The position numbers were made by a program, and so were the translations under genes. Below, piece by piece: positions 32,145 through 42,660 of a stretch of 64,000 bases of DNA. Source of the DNA: Lyophyllum atratum. Lineage: Eukaryota; Basidiomycota; Agaricomycetes; Agaricales; Lyophyllaceae. The stretch lies in assembly GCA_014905825.1 (NCBI GenBank), contig JACGCN010000076.1:61585-125584 (forward strand), in the 5' to 3' direction. How positions within the stretch are numbered: the first letter of the stretch is position 1; the number at the start of each line of letters is the position of its first letter. The notes beneath the pieces were generated by a model. The model was given only the letters and a program-made list of their open reading frames with translations, was not told the DNA's origin and ran no database searches.

Positions 32145-32866
32145 GTCGTTTGCGGAGTGGTCGATCGCGGAAGAGGAAAAGAAGGATGCGAGCAGCGGTA
32201 GCTGTGCAGGAGTACTGAAGTAGCTTAGCGAAGCACTAGCGAAGCATTAGCGAAGCGCTAGCGTGGTTTCTTGTTCCAAGCTTTTCGGTCGCAGTCACGT
32301 GACCCATTCACACCTGAATGAGTAGAAAACAAATCTGTTAAGGGGCTATGCTTTTTGAGCGTAAGTCCTGTCGCGTTTGTCTCACACCAGACTTATTCCT
32401 ATCGTAAACTACTATCATCTCGTACCTAAGCGCTAGTCACAATTTTAGTCATAAGTCTGGATTAAGTCCTCGTGCAAAAACGTTTTCGTTCGCGACACAT
32501 TGAATCTTTCTCGTGACAACCAAAAAAAAACTTGACATCCGTCACATAACCACCCATCATCCAGTCAATAACAGCGTATCCGGTACGGAGGCCATGACGG
32601 CGAATCCGGTAAAAGGTTAGGGCTGCGAATCCAGTACAGAGCCATGACGGCGAATCCGGTACAGAGCCAGGGCTGTCAATGCAGTAGAAAGGGCAGAGAG
32701 ATTTACAATCCTTTCTTGGGGTTAATCAACGTCCTTCCTCTCTGCAATGTTCTACATAGTCCGGCTCAGTCCGTCCGGGGGTGTGTTTTGGCTGATAACG
32801 TCACCAGTATGGTCAGACGGGACAGACGGTAGTCAACTGCAGGCCACCTCCAAGACCGGCAAAACT
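32145..32866. other. Intergenic with a short 12-bp repeat
   Basis: Bases 32222-32264 hold four diverged 12-bp units (TAGCGAAGCACT, TAGCGAAGCATT). Bases 32575-32670 have three GGCGAATCCGGTA-type units. No gene seen. AATGTTCTACATAGTCC at 32745 resembles an end of the CAGTGTTCTACATA element. Confidence 0.4.
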
Positions 32867-33126
32867 GTCATAATATCACGGACTTCCGTGTGCGGCGTCA
32901 TGCGGGATCACTCTGACTTCCGTTGTCCGTTCTTGTCAAGAAAACTGGTATGGTGAAGTATTGTACGGCGTATCATGGCCAAAACAAAAGTTATATATAG
33001 AGGAAGGCGTGGAGGTGCCTCGGATAGAGGCCGGTCGCCGCCGCTCGCCACCTCTGTGTGAGAACGGATAACCGGAGTCTGAGTGATCTCGCAAAATGGG
33101 GTACACCGAAGTTCGTGATAATATGA
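32867..33126. mobile_element. 260-bp inverted-repeat element (TGTCATAAT family)
   Basis: Starts TGTCATAATATCACGGACTT and ends with its inverse (AGTTCGTGATAATATGACA). The arms match for roughly 48-70 bases. The interior matches the copia LTR body in inverted orientation (TTATATATAGAGG, GCCGCCGCTCGCCACC). It is either an LTR derivative or a MITE that shares sequence with the LTR. Confidence 0.7.
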
Positions 33127-33310
33127 CAGTTCTCACGGAGGTGGCGAACAGTCTCTGTCTTAGGCATTCACCGCCATCCCTCCAAGTAGACCTTTCGTCC
33201 CGCTGTGTATGATACACTTTGCACTACTGGAAAATACTACTTTTTTAACAAAAAGATAAAAAAGCGAGATGAGTGATGATCAGTGATGCACCGCGGGGTA
33301 TTCTTGTTGA
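33127..33310 (+). mobile_element. Partial TGTCATAAT-family element
   Basis: Begins GTTCTCACGGAGGTGGCGAA immediately after the preceding element and runs through the same body to GATGCACCGCGGGGTA. The left terminus is missing, as if one element had inserted into or recombined with another. Confidence 0.5.
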
Positions 33311-34499
33311 TCTTAGCGGTTGCAGGATATATGTGTGTAGTAGGCACCCAAGACAAAGGACGAAGATGTCACCGCGGTGCCGCTCGTTCTGACCGAAAAC
33401 CGTGGTCATCGTTGCTGGTATTAGACGCAGATTGTACCGAGGCTTTGCTAATACTGGAATAGGATTGTCCCGCGGCGTTGCTGGGATTAGACGAAGTTTA
33501 ATATGTGACAGTGGCACTATGTTTACCTACCGGACTACATAATGCATTTACTACTTGCCGTCGACTACTGCCCAACCCCGCCCAGCAACCTGGCAGCCGT
33601 GACGGATAATAATCATCCCGTCTTCCAAAAGGCCTGGTCGTGACCGGGTCTTGAGTCCTTCCCCTCCTGGCTATAGAGGCTACGGCATATTGTGCCTGTA
33701 CAGACCAGCGGAAATATCATGCTGTTTCGAATGGTCATGAGAACTACCTATAGGCTACGCGGAACCGGGTACTTGCGGAATAATGATGGAGGTGGAACAA
33801 GAATTGTTTTGGTGCAGCAACTGTATTTTGAGAAGCGAGCTCTCTCTACATACAACCTTCATAAACCACACAGTCTCTGGATCAATCCCATCGGAAGGTG
33901 GGTCTTCTGTGCTCGGATATCCCACGTCAGTACGCTAGGGACATCGTCATCTCCGGAAGTCCTATATTCTGAGACTTCCCCTCGTACGTAGGATGATGAG
34001 AAACCCATCAAAACAAAACGGAATGAAAAGTGAATAATAATTCTCGCAAAGTTGCTGAAAGTCCGCAACCATCCAAGAAACCTTGCGGAGGAAAATGATC
34101 ATTGCCGGACGAGAAAAGAGTACACACCATGGAAAAAGAAACCAAAAGGATCTGATTTCAAGTTCCGACAGATTGCCACGTGCTTCAATACAAGTCTCGA
34201 CCGAATGCGCTGCCGCTGTTTCCCGGTTTACAGAACCTGGCCCGTGGAGATTCTTCCGATGTGTGTCCTGGGGGGGGGGGGGGTATTCGTCATGACGTTA
34301 GCGACCATATCTGCTGTTTGCAAGCTTTGAATCCGATCGTACAGTCCAGCACCGTCTTTCGCCAAAAGTCGAACTGAGCTGAGCGGTTCAATCCGGCAGG
34401 AGGCGTGGGGTCCCATCGCGCAAAGACAAGACCGAGATTCTCAGCTACCACTTGCGAGAGGGATTCGAGGTTTCTTTCGAGCGCCCGAGTGGAAGGATC
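33311..34499. other. No confident gene
   Basis: Short frames only. A run of 14 G lies at 34269-34283. On the minus strand 34300-34500 a frame SQVVAENLGLVFARWD is protein-like but isolated. Confidence 0.3.
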
Positions 34500-34915
34500 A
34501 TGGCACCCTAACTGTTGGCGTGACTGGATGGAACCCGATGCGGCCAATATGAAGACATAACCGTAGGTTCATTCTCGGTTGCCGGCGTCTCCGAGGAGGT
34601 CTGCGTCTTCGGCGAAGTTTGAGGCGGTATAACCGGCGGGGAGGTTCTTGCCGACTGCGACATGGATTGCCGGATCGGCTGGATTACACAGATACCACAG
34701 GGTGTAGGTCACAAGGAGCTTCGGATGTGTCGCCGTCGGAGATCGGTGATCTTATCTATGGTGTCGAGATGGTTGTACGTATTTTGTCGCGCCCCGTAGA
34801 TTAGAGGATACTTGCATCGGCGGAAGCGCAGCGATCGGAGAATGTACGCATCCGTTATGACACCTCCGAGCAGAGTGCACATGCGTGAACCGGATCGCTG
34901 TTCTCCTAATCTCTG

Positions 34916-36163
34916 TTACCTGATGGCTGGTGACCGCAGAAGGCAATGAGCAAGTTGAAAAACAACCTCATAGCCTGCCTCGTTCAGGCGATCCACCGAG
35001 ATCAACGACACTCCAGAATCTGGTACATATAGTACGTACATTGTCAGCAGTATCCCACAGTCAAGATGGAAGTGAACGCTTCCCATTTCAGTGGCCATGC
35101 TGACAGTACCATTGGCGACCTTGACCCGTAGTGATGTAGCCAGAGCGCGGAGCTCTCGCAAGATTTCACGGTCGCCAGATAGATGGTGGAAGGCACCCGA
35201 GTCGATGATCCATGCCTGAGGCGCCGCTGCCATACTTGCAACCGCGACGGAGAGACCATGAACCTCGGTGCCGTAGTGGGCAGAAGCTGTAGTCGCATTC
35301 TGATGTATGGCCTCCTTCTTGGTGAAGCAATCCTACTTTTGGTGACCTTTCTTCCCACAGTGCCAGAACTCGCCATCGAAGTTGGTCACCTTGCGACCGC
35401 TATACGGTTTCCGATTCCCACCCCGACCGCCGACACGGTTGCCGCGACTGCCACGCTTGCTGGAACGTTGTCTGCAGTTGCCGGTCTGTTGGGAATTGCG
35501 AGAGGCCTCCGGGTTGGTGACGGTGGCTGCGATGAGGGCATTTTTGGTAGTGCTGGCGGTGTTAGTGCTTCCACCGGTTTGTTCGTTGCGCGTCCTCTCA
35601 GCATTTTCGTATTCGCTGAGTCAATTGCTGACCGAATCAAGGGTTTCGTTTTCCTCGGGCCGGAGGGTGATGATGTCAACCGCATTCTTGAACGTCGCCG
35701 GGAGGGTCGTGAGAAGATGGGATATGATAGTTGCATCCGGAATTTCCTCGGCTATTCCGTCCGCCTGCCGTTGCAGATTCGTCAGCGTGGCAATTTAGTC
35801 TGCAACCTTCTTGCTGTGTTGCATCGTCATCATCCGAAAGCGCTGGGCGACCGCAAGGCACCCAGTCCGTGACGAAGCGGTATCCAACTTCTCCGCGAGG
35901 ACCGCCCAAACCGGCGCTGGTTCTCTGTCGGGTAGCTTGTTCAAAATAGCTCGGATGCTCGTCTCTACCGACAAATACAGCATGCCAGTGGCAAGCCTTT
36001 ATCGTTTCAGGTAGCTCTCCCGAACCAGGAAGCCATGGCCTGCCGGGGCAATCTGAAGTGCATTTTCGCAGTTGACGAACATCGTGGTGTCTGCTTTCCA
36101 TGTGTGGTAATTGCTTGCATTGAGCAGGGTGGTTGACCGGTCCTCGCACGTGTAGTTAGACAT
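34916..36163 (-). pseudogene. Copia gag and protease with stop codons
   Basis: Gag starts MSNYTCEDRSTTLLNASNYH, with the usual Trp in HTWKADTTMF, and has a stop near 35999. It continues MLYLSVETSIRAILNKL in the next block, then TLPATFKNAVDIITLRP and a basic RGSRGNRVGGRGG stretch before the zinc knuckle, which also has a stop. Protease from 35233 to 34916 is open and contains DSGA, VKVANGTV and LYVPDSGVSLISV. Copia-type capsid and protease; not functional as it stands. Confidence 0.75.
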
Positions 36164-36377
36164 GGTGATTGTCTATACGCGGTTTCGGAGGAGGTATACG
36201 AGCGACGACGACGAAGGTATGCGAGCGGCGACGAGTAGGTATGCGAGCGGGAGGGGTAGATCCTGACATGCCGGGAGAGAGAGGTGGACTTCGAGACAGA
36301 GATCTGTCGGGAGGCAATTCCTAAGGACGGTGAAAGATAGAATATTTCTCAAGCAAGTGATATTTTTCAGCCTGAAA

Positions 36378-36392
36378 CCCGGGCTCATAACC
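36378..36392 (-). other. Retrotransposon primer-binding site
   Basis: On the minus strand GGTTATGAGCCCGGG follows the LTR edge directly. It is complementary to the anticodon-arm part of an initiator tRNA-Met (CCCGGGCTCATAACC), the half-tRNA primer known from Drosophila copia. Confidence 0.6.
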
Positions 36393-36790
36393 TATCAAAT
36401 AAAGGAGTATCAAGTCTTGATTATCGTCTGTCTTCTGCAGCGGCAGAGGGTACTGTATATACATGTGCTATCTAGATGTTCTCCAGGCTAATCCTTTCGG
36501 CGGGGTGCTCGTAGACCGCATCACGCTCAGGGCGCCGGACGCCTAAGGCCCGGACGCCTAAGATTCGGTCGCCAGTGGTCCCGCACCAGATATGACTCGG
36601 ACAAGCTCCGGCGCCCGAACTCCACGAGCGATCGGACGTCTACATCTGACACAGCCACAATATGTCAAAGTGTGGAACTCCAAACCTGTGCATGATCCGA
36701 TATTTGGACGGTATGCAAAACATGAAAAGAGGATGAGTGGAAGAGGGAAGAATAGAAGCAGAGGATGTAGTATCGACAGCAGTATCAAGT

Positions 36791-37011
36791 AGAAGTAGCA
36801 CTGTCTAATATTTCAAGCACTCTAAAGCCTCAATTGCATTAGACGGTAGTGAGTGACAGTCGTCTCAATGATGACGTTGCACGCGCCTGGCGAACAGGCG
36901 TTCTGATGCTGACGAAACGGCGGAAATCGACAGCGAGTCACGGAATTACACAGCAAGGCAGTGGTACCAAGAAGGTCAAGACCTCTCCGCGAGTGCTTCT
37001 TCTTCAAGGGA
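36791..37011. other. No gene seen
   Basis: Flank of the second copia element; nothing supported. Confidence 0.3.
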
Positions 37012-37545
37012 ATGACATTGCGTTCCTATACTCTGCTGGGGGCCGTTTTCATTCTCCATATCTACGCACTTCCTATCCCGCATACTATTTGTCCGATTAC
37101 TATTCAACTGTATAGAATTCTCCGATGCTGTCAGCATAAACACCAAGTTAACGTACATAGAAGAAAAGTGCTATTCGGGAGGATTTCATATGATGCAAAA
37201 AGATCGTTTCCCGATTACGATGATTCCTTCGATTATGTGCCAAAGCTGAGTTCAATTACTTCACGGGGCTATGCTCGATTATGCTCTGGAGCTGTACATG
37301 GCCTGGGTTCAATATTCCCGCCTCATTCTCGGATACCTGATGGAATCTATACTGCTCCTTCAAATGATAACGGACCGCAGAAAAGTAACAGTGCACCAGC
37401 AGGGCCATCTTCCATGACGAAGACATCGACCGCTGGGTGGAAACGAAAGAAAGCGCAATGTATCGAGAGACAAAGTCTACGTAGAGAAAGCACACAGCGT
37501 GTTGTCCGTCAGTCGAGCCTCTCGCCTGTACAGAGCAGGCGATGA
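37012..37545 (+). CDS. Single-exon open frame (177 aa), unrecognised
   Basis: ATG at 37012 reads MTLRSYTLLGAVFILHIYAL, a hydrophobic N-terminal segment, then YDAKRSFPDYDDSFDYVPKL and a Ser/Lys/Arg-rich tail (TSTAGWKRKKAQCIERQ). The length is near the upper edge of what chance gives in a window this size. There is no CT-rich leader or relative here. An opposite-strand frame of 105 codons overlaps it. Confidence 0.3.
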   Translation: MTLRSYTLLGAVFILHIYALPIPHTICPITIQLYRILRCCQHKHQVNVHRRKVLFGRISYDAKRSFPDYDDSFDYVPKLSSITSRGYARLCSGAVHGLGSIFPPHSRIPDGIYTAPSNDNGPQKSNSAPAGPSSMTKTSTAGWKRKKAQCIERQSLRRESTQRVVRQSSLSPVQSRR

Positions 37546-37739
37546 ATCGTATTCTGCGTTTTCCAGCTGGCACTCTTTGTCACGTATCCCTGTTCGTCGT
37601 TAGTCGTAATACAGTTCAATCTATTGCAAAGCAGCTGTCGCTCTTCCACTGACTCCCGTGATGCTCATTTCTGATTTCGTGCGACTAGCCAAGTGGTAAA
37701 GTTATCTGGGGTACTACCCCACCCACGTCACGTAACCCT

Positions 37740-37960
37740 ACTGCCCACACAGTATTCGGCCACACACGACAACCCTAATCGTTCAACCCCCACCACCACC
37801 ACTCACCCATCTCTCACTTCCTTCTCTTCCTCCTCATACCTATTCTCAACCATCTTCCTCTATCACGTTTTCCTCCTCTTCCCATAATCGTCCATCTCCC
37901 CTTCCTTTAATGCTTCCCACCACATTTCATTTCTCATCAACCAAAAAAAAAACATCAGGT
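37740..37960 (+). promoter_or_regulatory. Strong CT-rich leader
   Basis: About 200 bases of almost pure C/T/A sequence (CTTCCTTCTCTTCCTCC, CATCTCCCCTTCC) ending CATCAG/GTATTATCC. This looks like a fungal 5' leader transcribed to the right, possibly with a leader intron. Confidence 0.5.
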
Positions 37961-38062
37961 ATTATCCACACCCTCTTCATTGATTGATGAAACGCATACA
38001 GCAGAAATAACTAACGGGTCAATTGGGAGCGGGTTGAGAGCGATCTTGTTGGTGGAGCAGAC

Positions 38063-38324
38063 ATGTGCTTCAAGCACGAAACAGCAGAAGACATCACGAA
38101 CCACATCCTGCCGCTGTACGCCGGAAAGGTCGAGACGCTTGCACGCGCAGACAATCACCTGACCATCCGTTTGGATAGAGAACATGAGCGTATGTTGGCT
38201 TCCGTTGTCTTGCTTGCACCACCCCTCCCCCGACCGGACGCCCAAAACGAGTGCCTGTAACCCAGGGATCCTTTCGAGGATGTACATCACTACTTCCAAC
38301 TTGAATGTCTTCTTCGGTTGCTAA
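38063..38324 (+). CDS. Candidate small two-exon gene (61 aa)
   Basis: ATG at 38063 opens MCFKHETAEDITNHILPLYA, then AGKVETLARADNHLTIRLDR, to a GTATGT donor at 38190. The intron (38190-38265, 76 bp) ends CCCAG, and exon 2 (RILSRMYITTSNLNVFFGC) stops at 38324; phases agree. The gene lies 100 bases behind a strong CT-rich leader. A 114-codon minus-strand frame overlaps and cannot be excluded. Function unknown. Confidence 0.35.
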
Positions 38325-38351
38325 CAAACCACTGGATCCTGGGGTAGGTTT

Positions 38352-39425
38352 ATGGCTCCGGCCGGCACCCCGGTGCCAGAGAGCGTATGTCTCCTGAAAT
38401 CCATCATCACCGTGGCCTCTTTGCTAATGCACTTCAGCCAGGAAGTTTTCTGGGCTTCTTCTCGGCCCGAGCGATGCTATTCGCTCCGGCCCGCTCATCG
38501 CCCAGGCACTGTTGTGCTCGGGCGTTGGTGGCAGCCGGAGTCATGACTCCGGCTGCCTTATTGTGGGATTGCAGGGGAAAGTACTACGAGTGTACTGCCC
38601 GTGTGTTAGTTAGCAAGCAATGATGGATGATCCAGGCAAGTAACGCAAGTTTGAGCGACGTTTTGGGACTATTTCTAACCCAGATCTACACCAGATCGAA
38701 GTTGACGAGAAAATGTAGAACAGGATTCTATGGGGTGGCGGGCTCGCGCTCGTCAAAACCATCATCGATATCGCTACGATTGTCAATCGTAAAGCGGACA
38801 CTCTATATGAAGAACTGCTGGAGTTTTCAAACCGCCGCCGCGACGATTTTCACTTCGGGGTGAACAAATGTTTTGCCCGCGGCATCCGGGTACATTGGCT
38901 TTGGGACATCTGGGTGCTGCACGCAGAGGGCGAGACGCGGGTGCAGCCTATCAGACACAGGAAATCGGGGTCGTCACCGGGATCCCACAAACTCTTTCGT
39001 CCCCAAAGATACCTGCTTGTTCATCAGTCGGGACCGGAGGTTGTTGAACTCTAGGTTCCCGTGGGCGGCCTATCAACATCTTTGTACGACCCTGTGGATG
39101 GGGATCCCTGTTCTGGAGGAGGAAGACTGCAACCACGATGGAGATACAGAAGTCGCTTTGCCACCCGATCGCCGAACACCGTTGTGCTCGGGCTTTCGGG
39201 ACAGCCGGAGTCCCATGACTCCGGCTGGCACCCCGGTGCCAGAGAGCGTAGGTTTCCTGAAATCCATCATCACCGTGACCGCGTTGCTAATGTGCTTCAG
39301 TCAGGAGTTATCCTGGGCCTCATTTATGGCCGGGCGATGCGAATCGCTCCGGCCCACCCATCGCCCGGGTACAACAGTGCCCGGGCTTTAGACGCAGCCG
39401 GAGTCTTATGACTCCGGCTGGCGAG
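38352..39425. repeat. Two 205-bp direct repeats with perfect palindromes
   Basis: Bases 38352-38560 and 39216-39425 are diverged direct copies (GGCACCCCGGTGCCAGAGAG, CTGAAATCCATCATCACCGT). Each ends in CAGCCGGAGTC..GACTCCGGCTG; the copy near 38530-38557 is a perfect 28-bp palindrome. A further CAGCCGGAGTCCCATGACTC palindrome lies at 39191-39216. GGCACCCCGGTGCC is itself palindromic. Gene-like sequence lies between the two copies. Confidence 0.75.
38590..39054 (+). pseudogene. Gene fragment between the palindrome repeats
   Basis: A protein-like plus-strand frame reads NPDLHQIEVDEKM, a TAG, then TIIDIATIVNRKADTLYEEL, LEFSNRRRDDFHFGVNKCFA and VHWLWDIWVLHAEGETRV to a stop at 39054. A GTAACG...TTTCTAACCCAG intron-like stretch precedes it but joins in the wrong phase. 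No family recognised. The fragment sits exactly between the two direct repeats, as if carried or trapped by them. Confidence 0.35.
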
Positions 39426-40359
39426 GCTCATGACGTAGGCCGTGACGTAGGCCGGTGACGGCTATTACGATCATGAGCCTGGCTCCAACGCCGATGATGA
39501 CAACAATGGCGGGGGCGACAGGGACGGAGAGGAGGAAATGGGACCGCGGCTGGACCATGCAGCGTCCAATGAAGGCTATGCCACGGACGACTCCGACTAC
39601 ACCCCTGACGAGGACTCTTCGTCAGATGAAGACAACGAGAACTGAGTTGTGTCGTACTGCGATCGTCAGGTGTGCTGGATTTGGTCTCCAAGGTGTGTTG
39701 CAGTGTCAAGGGGTGTGCTCAAAGGGTGTTCTCAAAGTGAGTTGTCGATCGGAGCAGAGTCTGGTTTTCGAAGATTTTTCATAGTATTTTCACAATCTAC
39801 TCCAAAATACTACTTTGCTACGTGATGTTGGTTTTTGGTTTTTTGGTTTCATCATCGTAGCATTCGCCCTTCGTAGATGATGGATTAATACTAAAGAAAA
39901 TTAATACTGCACAGAGGCATAGAACATCAATAAACCGTTTTGCATCATAGGTTTGCCTTTGTAAAGTGGAGCTTCCCGACGTCTTGACACCGCAGCCGTG
40001 GTTGGCACACCGGCTTTTTCTTCTCGCCCTGATTTTGCGCATATCATTACCGACCCCTAAATAAATGCTACCGTGAACTGTCTGCAGAAGTTTGTGCTCA
40101 CTGATACACAACGTATAAGCAGTATGAGCACCGACTGATGTAGAGATATAATATATAGAAGTATAAATGATAGATAGCTGCTGCCCAGCGTGCCGTTGTA
40201 ATTAGAGTCTGTGCTCAATGTTTCATGAGACATCATCAATGGCAGATGTATCGACTGCGACAACCCAGTCTCACGCTGAGATTCCGCGCACACAGTTGTA
40301 ATGCTGATCTATGCCGATTTTGGCCGATTACGAAAGCGCACGGTCATCTTCACGTATCT
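39426..40359. other. No confident gene
   Basis: Only short frames. A minus-strand frame near 39900-40100 (RARRKSRCANHGCGVK) is protein-like but isolated. Confidence 0.3.
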
Positions 40360-40575
40360 CTAGACGGCGGGAGGACTAGATAAGCGAAGGTGATGATGAA
40401 CCGTGAGATCTGTAGAGCTGTACAGTGGCGTTTCCGTACCACCTACGTTCATCCTTGTCTTCTGACAAATGCTGCACTGCACGACTCCAGTGTTAAAATA
40501 TTGCATGTGAGCACCGCAAACACAAAACTGCCAGAATCCATCGAACTCTCCACGAAGTATAGTATCAAATGCCAA
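40360..40575 (-). CDS. Exon with a fungal-type zinc-ribbon pattern
   Basis: The minus-strand frame reads FDGFWQFCVCGAHMQYFN, then GVVQCSICQKTRMNVGG, resembling the W..C.CG...N....C..C pattern common in small fungal zinc-ribbon proteins. Only C-x-C and C-x2-C are present. An upstream frame (MGKNTGLGRLGFVGVCIH) ends at GGAGGTAATT, a possible donor, but no acceptor in phase was found. A partial gene at best. Confidence 0.35.
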   Translation of the reverse strand: MAFDTILRGEFDGFWQFCVCGAHMQYFNTGVVQCSICQKTRMNVGGTETPLYSSTDLTVHHHLRLSSPPAV

Positions 40576-40831
40576 GCTGTCCGAAGTACTGCCAAATTAC
40601 CTCCTTTCTATCAATAGAAAAAAAAAACCGCAAGTAAACCACTCCCGACGATCCTGAATGAATGCACACCCCAACGAAGCCCAACCGTCCCAACCCAGTA
40701 TTCTTCCCCATCGAGGAAGTCGTAGCCAACGTGAATGCTTTCGAGACCGCACAATCTATTGCTTCGCAACATTCAACTCTCACGCGGTCACACAAGTTGC
40801 AGAAGCCGACCGGGTGAAATCGTTGAAGTCT

Positions 40832-41121
40832 AGAACCCGTAGTTGTTGAACGACATTGCCCAAGCTGGCGACGAATCGTCGTGGCTTCGACCTATCTCTT
40901 CTCGCACTCCTCGCTGGTGATCATTACGACGGAGACTGATAGTTGAATGTTGGATCGCGCCGACCGGTTGCGTACCAGAACCCGTAGTGGTTAAATGTGA
41001 GTTCCTGAACTGACGGCGGGTCTTCTGTGACCTCGACGGATCTCTTTTCTCACCTCTCGTCGGTGACCATCACGACAGATAATGATAGATGGATGTTGGA
41101 TTGCGCCGACCAGTTGCGTAT
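40832..41121. repeat. 145-bp tandem repeat, two diverged copies
   Basis: AGAACCCGTAGTTGTTGAA (40832) and AGAACCCGTAGTGGTTAAA (40977) begin two 145-bp units ending GCGCCGACCGGTTGCGTA and GCGCCGACCAGTTGCGTA. Confidence 0.75.
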
Positions 41122-41484
41122 ACGAGCACAGTTCGTGAGTAGTGCAGCAGCTGATACGATTCAAGACAAAAACGAATCGTCATGCTGTAATGTGGTTGAC
41201 AAAGGATGGTGTGGTAGATGCCCTCCACCCACTCTGGAGCAAAACTGTTGTTTCGTCGTCGACTTCAGTGCTGTACCAAACCCGAAAAGGGATGGTTTTG
41301 TGTAACTCACCTAAAAACCGCAAAAGGAGTAGTAGAGGGGGACCGTCCACGCCCCTCTCACCCAGCCGACAGTCGCAAAGCAGACGCGATGCGACCCTGG
41401 GACCGATGATTACTCGAAGTAAAAAGAAGTGGAAACCTAAAAAAACATATAACACCCCGCCGACTGATGACGATTCACTTCAGT

Positions 41485-42186
41485 CTACACGCTACTGTAG
41501 CGTCGGTTCCTCCAAGCGTTTTTCCGAGCCTCGTGTTTTGGATTCTCCCTGAATTCAAAACACCCCGGTTCGCAGCTGGCGGACCGCTTGCTAGAAAACT
41601 GGTGTTTTAACTGCGCGTGAGGAGGCGTGATAGGTGTGGGCGAGGGGGTCTCTGCGACCGACTCGGTATTCTCTTCGTACCAAAACTCGGGAATACTAAG
41701 CTCGATCCGACGGCGCTGCGATGCGGTGAGGGTGAGAAGTGCTGGATCAATCGTGTTGGCGGTGTACTCCGGATTGTCGTCCTCCGAACGACGGCACTTG
41801 ACACCTCTGGGTACTATCCGCTTGAGCCGCCTGAGTGCCCGCTTGGCCCGCCACATTAACCTGGCCTCCTGTTCCGCAGCCCGGTCGTTGTCCCATTGGA
41901 CCCAATCGAATGGCTGGATGGGCCCGCCGCGCCGGCAGTACTCATTGATTTTCTCCCGGTCATCCTCGAAAGACGAAAACGGCTCCCACGTCGACTCCTC
42001 AAGAGTAAAGCCGTCCCAGTGCACGAGGTAGAGGTACCGCTGTGTTTCAGGCGACCATTTGTGGCCGAGTATGGCGACGACAGGGTACTCTCCCACGGCG
42101 TCCGAAACGCTCCCATTGGTACAGGTGTCGACTGAGTCGTTATCCGAGCCGGTGGCGGCATCGTTTTCCGCAGTTCTGGCGTTCAT
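41485..42186 (-). CDS. Stand-alone chromodomain protein (233 aa)
   Basis: ATG at 42186, TAG at 41485, one coding exon. Residues 33-87 form a chromodomain: EYPVVAILGHKW, YLYLVHWDGF, STWEPFSSF, then a charged helix. The likely aromatic cage is Tyr34, Trp57 and Phe60. This fold usually binds methylated histone tails. A basic stretch follows (MWRAKRALRRLKRIVPRG, about 110-127), then an acidic/polar tail. A 37-bp intron (42187-42223; GTGAGT donor, AGCTAACC branch, TGTAAAG acceptor) ends right at the ATG, and a CT-rich leader extends to about 42660. It could derive from a retrotransposon chromodomain, but no integrase sequence is attached. Chromatin function is inferred from the domain only. Confidence 0.75.
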   Translation of the reverse strand: MNARTAENDAATGSDNDSVDTCTNGSVSDAVGEYPVVAILGHKWSPETQRYLYLVHWDGFTLEESTWEPFSSFEDDREKINEYCRRGGPIQPFDWVQWDNDRAAEQEARLMWRAKRALRRLKRIVPRGVKCRRSEDDNPEYTANTIDPALLTLTASQRRRIELSIPEFWYEENTESVAETPSPTPITPPHAQLKHQFSSKRSASCEPGCFEFRENPKHEARKNAWRNRRYSSV

Positions 42187-42660
42187 CTTTACAGTTGGTA
42201 TGGTTAGCTATCTGTCAACTCACAGAATTGAAAAGATTGACAGCGACAGACACCACGCACTACCATGGCGATATGCTGCCGCTCCCAGCAGCGACGGGGA
42301 TGATGATCATGACAATGCGCGCGAATACTGGTGGACAATATGGAAGAAAAAATGAGAGTACTAACATCTAGAAGAGAGAAACTTGCGGTGTTTCTCATCC
42401 TGAAGAATGCGGTTTGAAGAATAGATGCTTTTCTGGCTAGAGATCTGCCCGACTGACAGGGAATGGGGTTGAATTCGAGTGGTGAGCGAAGGACGTTGAA
42501 CTCGGGCGTTGAGCGAATGCTGCTGATGCGGGAATGAAGAGTTTACTGTGGATACGTAGTAAAGTAGGAAGACTGCAAGTAGTAGGAAGCAAAGAGTGTA
42601 GGTGGGAGGACGTGTTCTAAGACAAAGGGTCGAAATCGTGGTGGTAAGGTGAGAGAGGAG
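42187..42660 (-). promoter_or_regulatory. Leader and 5' intron of the chromodomain gene
   Basis: The intron abuts the start codon. Upstream the minus strand is pyrimidine-rich (CTACACTCTTTGCTTCC, CTCTCACCTTACCACC). A 65-codon frame here has no phase-compatible link to the gene. Confidence 0.45.

Larger units (their letters stand above)
34500..36790 (-). mobile_element. Second Ty1/copia retrotransposon, most of pol deleted
   Basis: On the minus strand: a probable LTR (about 36394-36790, TATATA and AATAAA signals near its end), a primer-binding site at 36378-36392, gag from an ATG at 36163, a zinc knuckle (WHCGKKGHQK, then a stop), protease (WIIDSGAFHHLSG) and, after only about 300 bp, a fragment of RNase H (GYTASNFAEDADLLGD, TYGYVFILA; 34520-34640). 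Integrase and reverse transcriptase are missing. No second LTR was recognised. Confidence 0.75.

Noticed and set aside
34269..34283. Run of 14 G
   Set aside because: A simple homopolymer that may be partly a sequencing artefact; no structure around it.
35183..35872. 229-codon plus-strand frame
   Set aside because: Lies opposite the copia gag-protease, whose motifs are clear on the minus strand.
41142..41552. Plus-strand frame with a basic ITRSKKKWKPKK stretch
   Set aside because: Overlaps the end of the chromodomain gene on the opposite strand and part of a tandem repeat; no promoter or splice signals. Kept only as a remote possibility.
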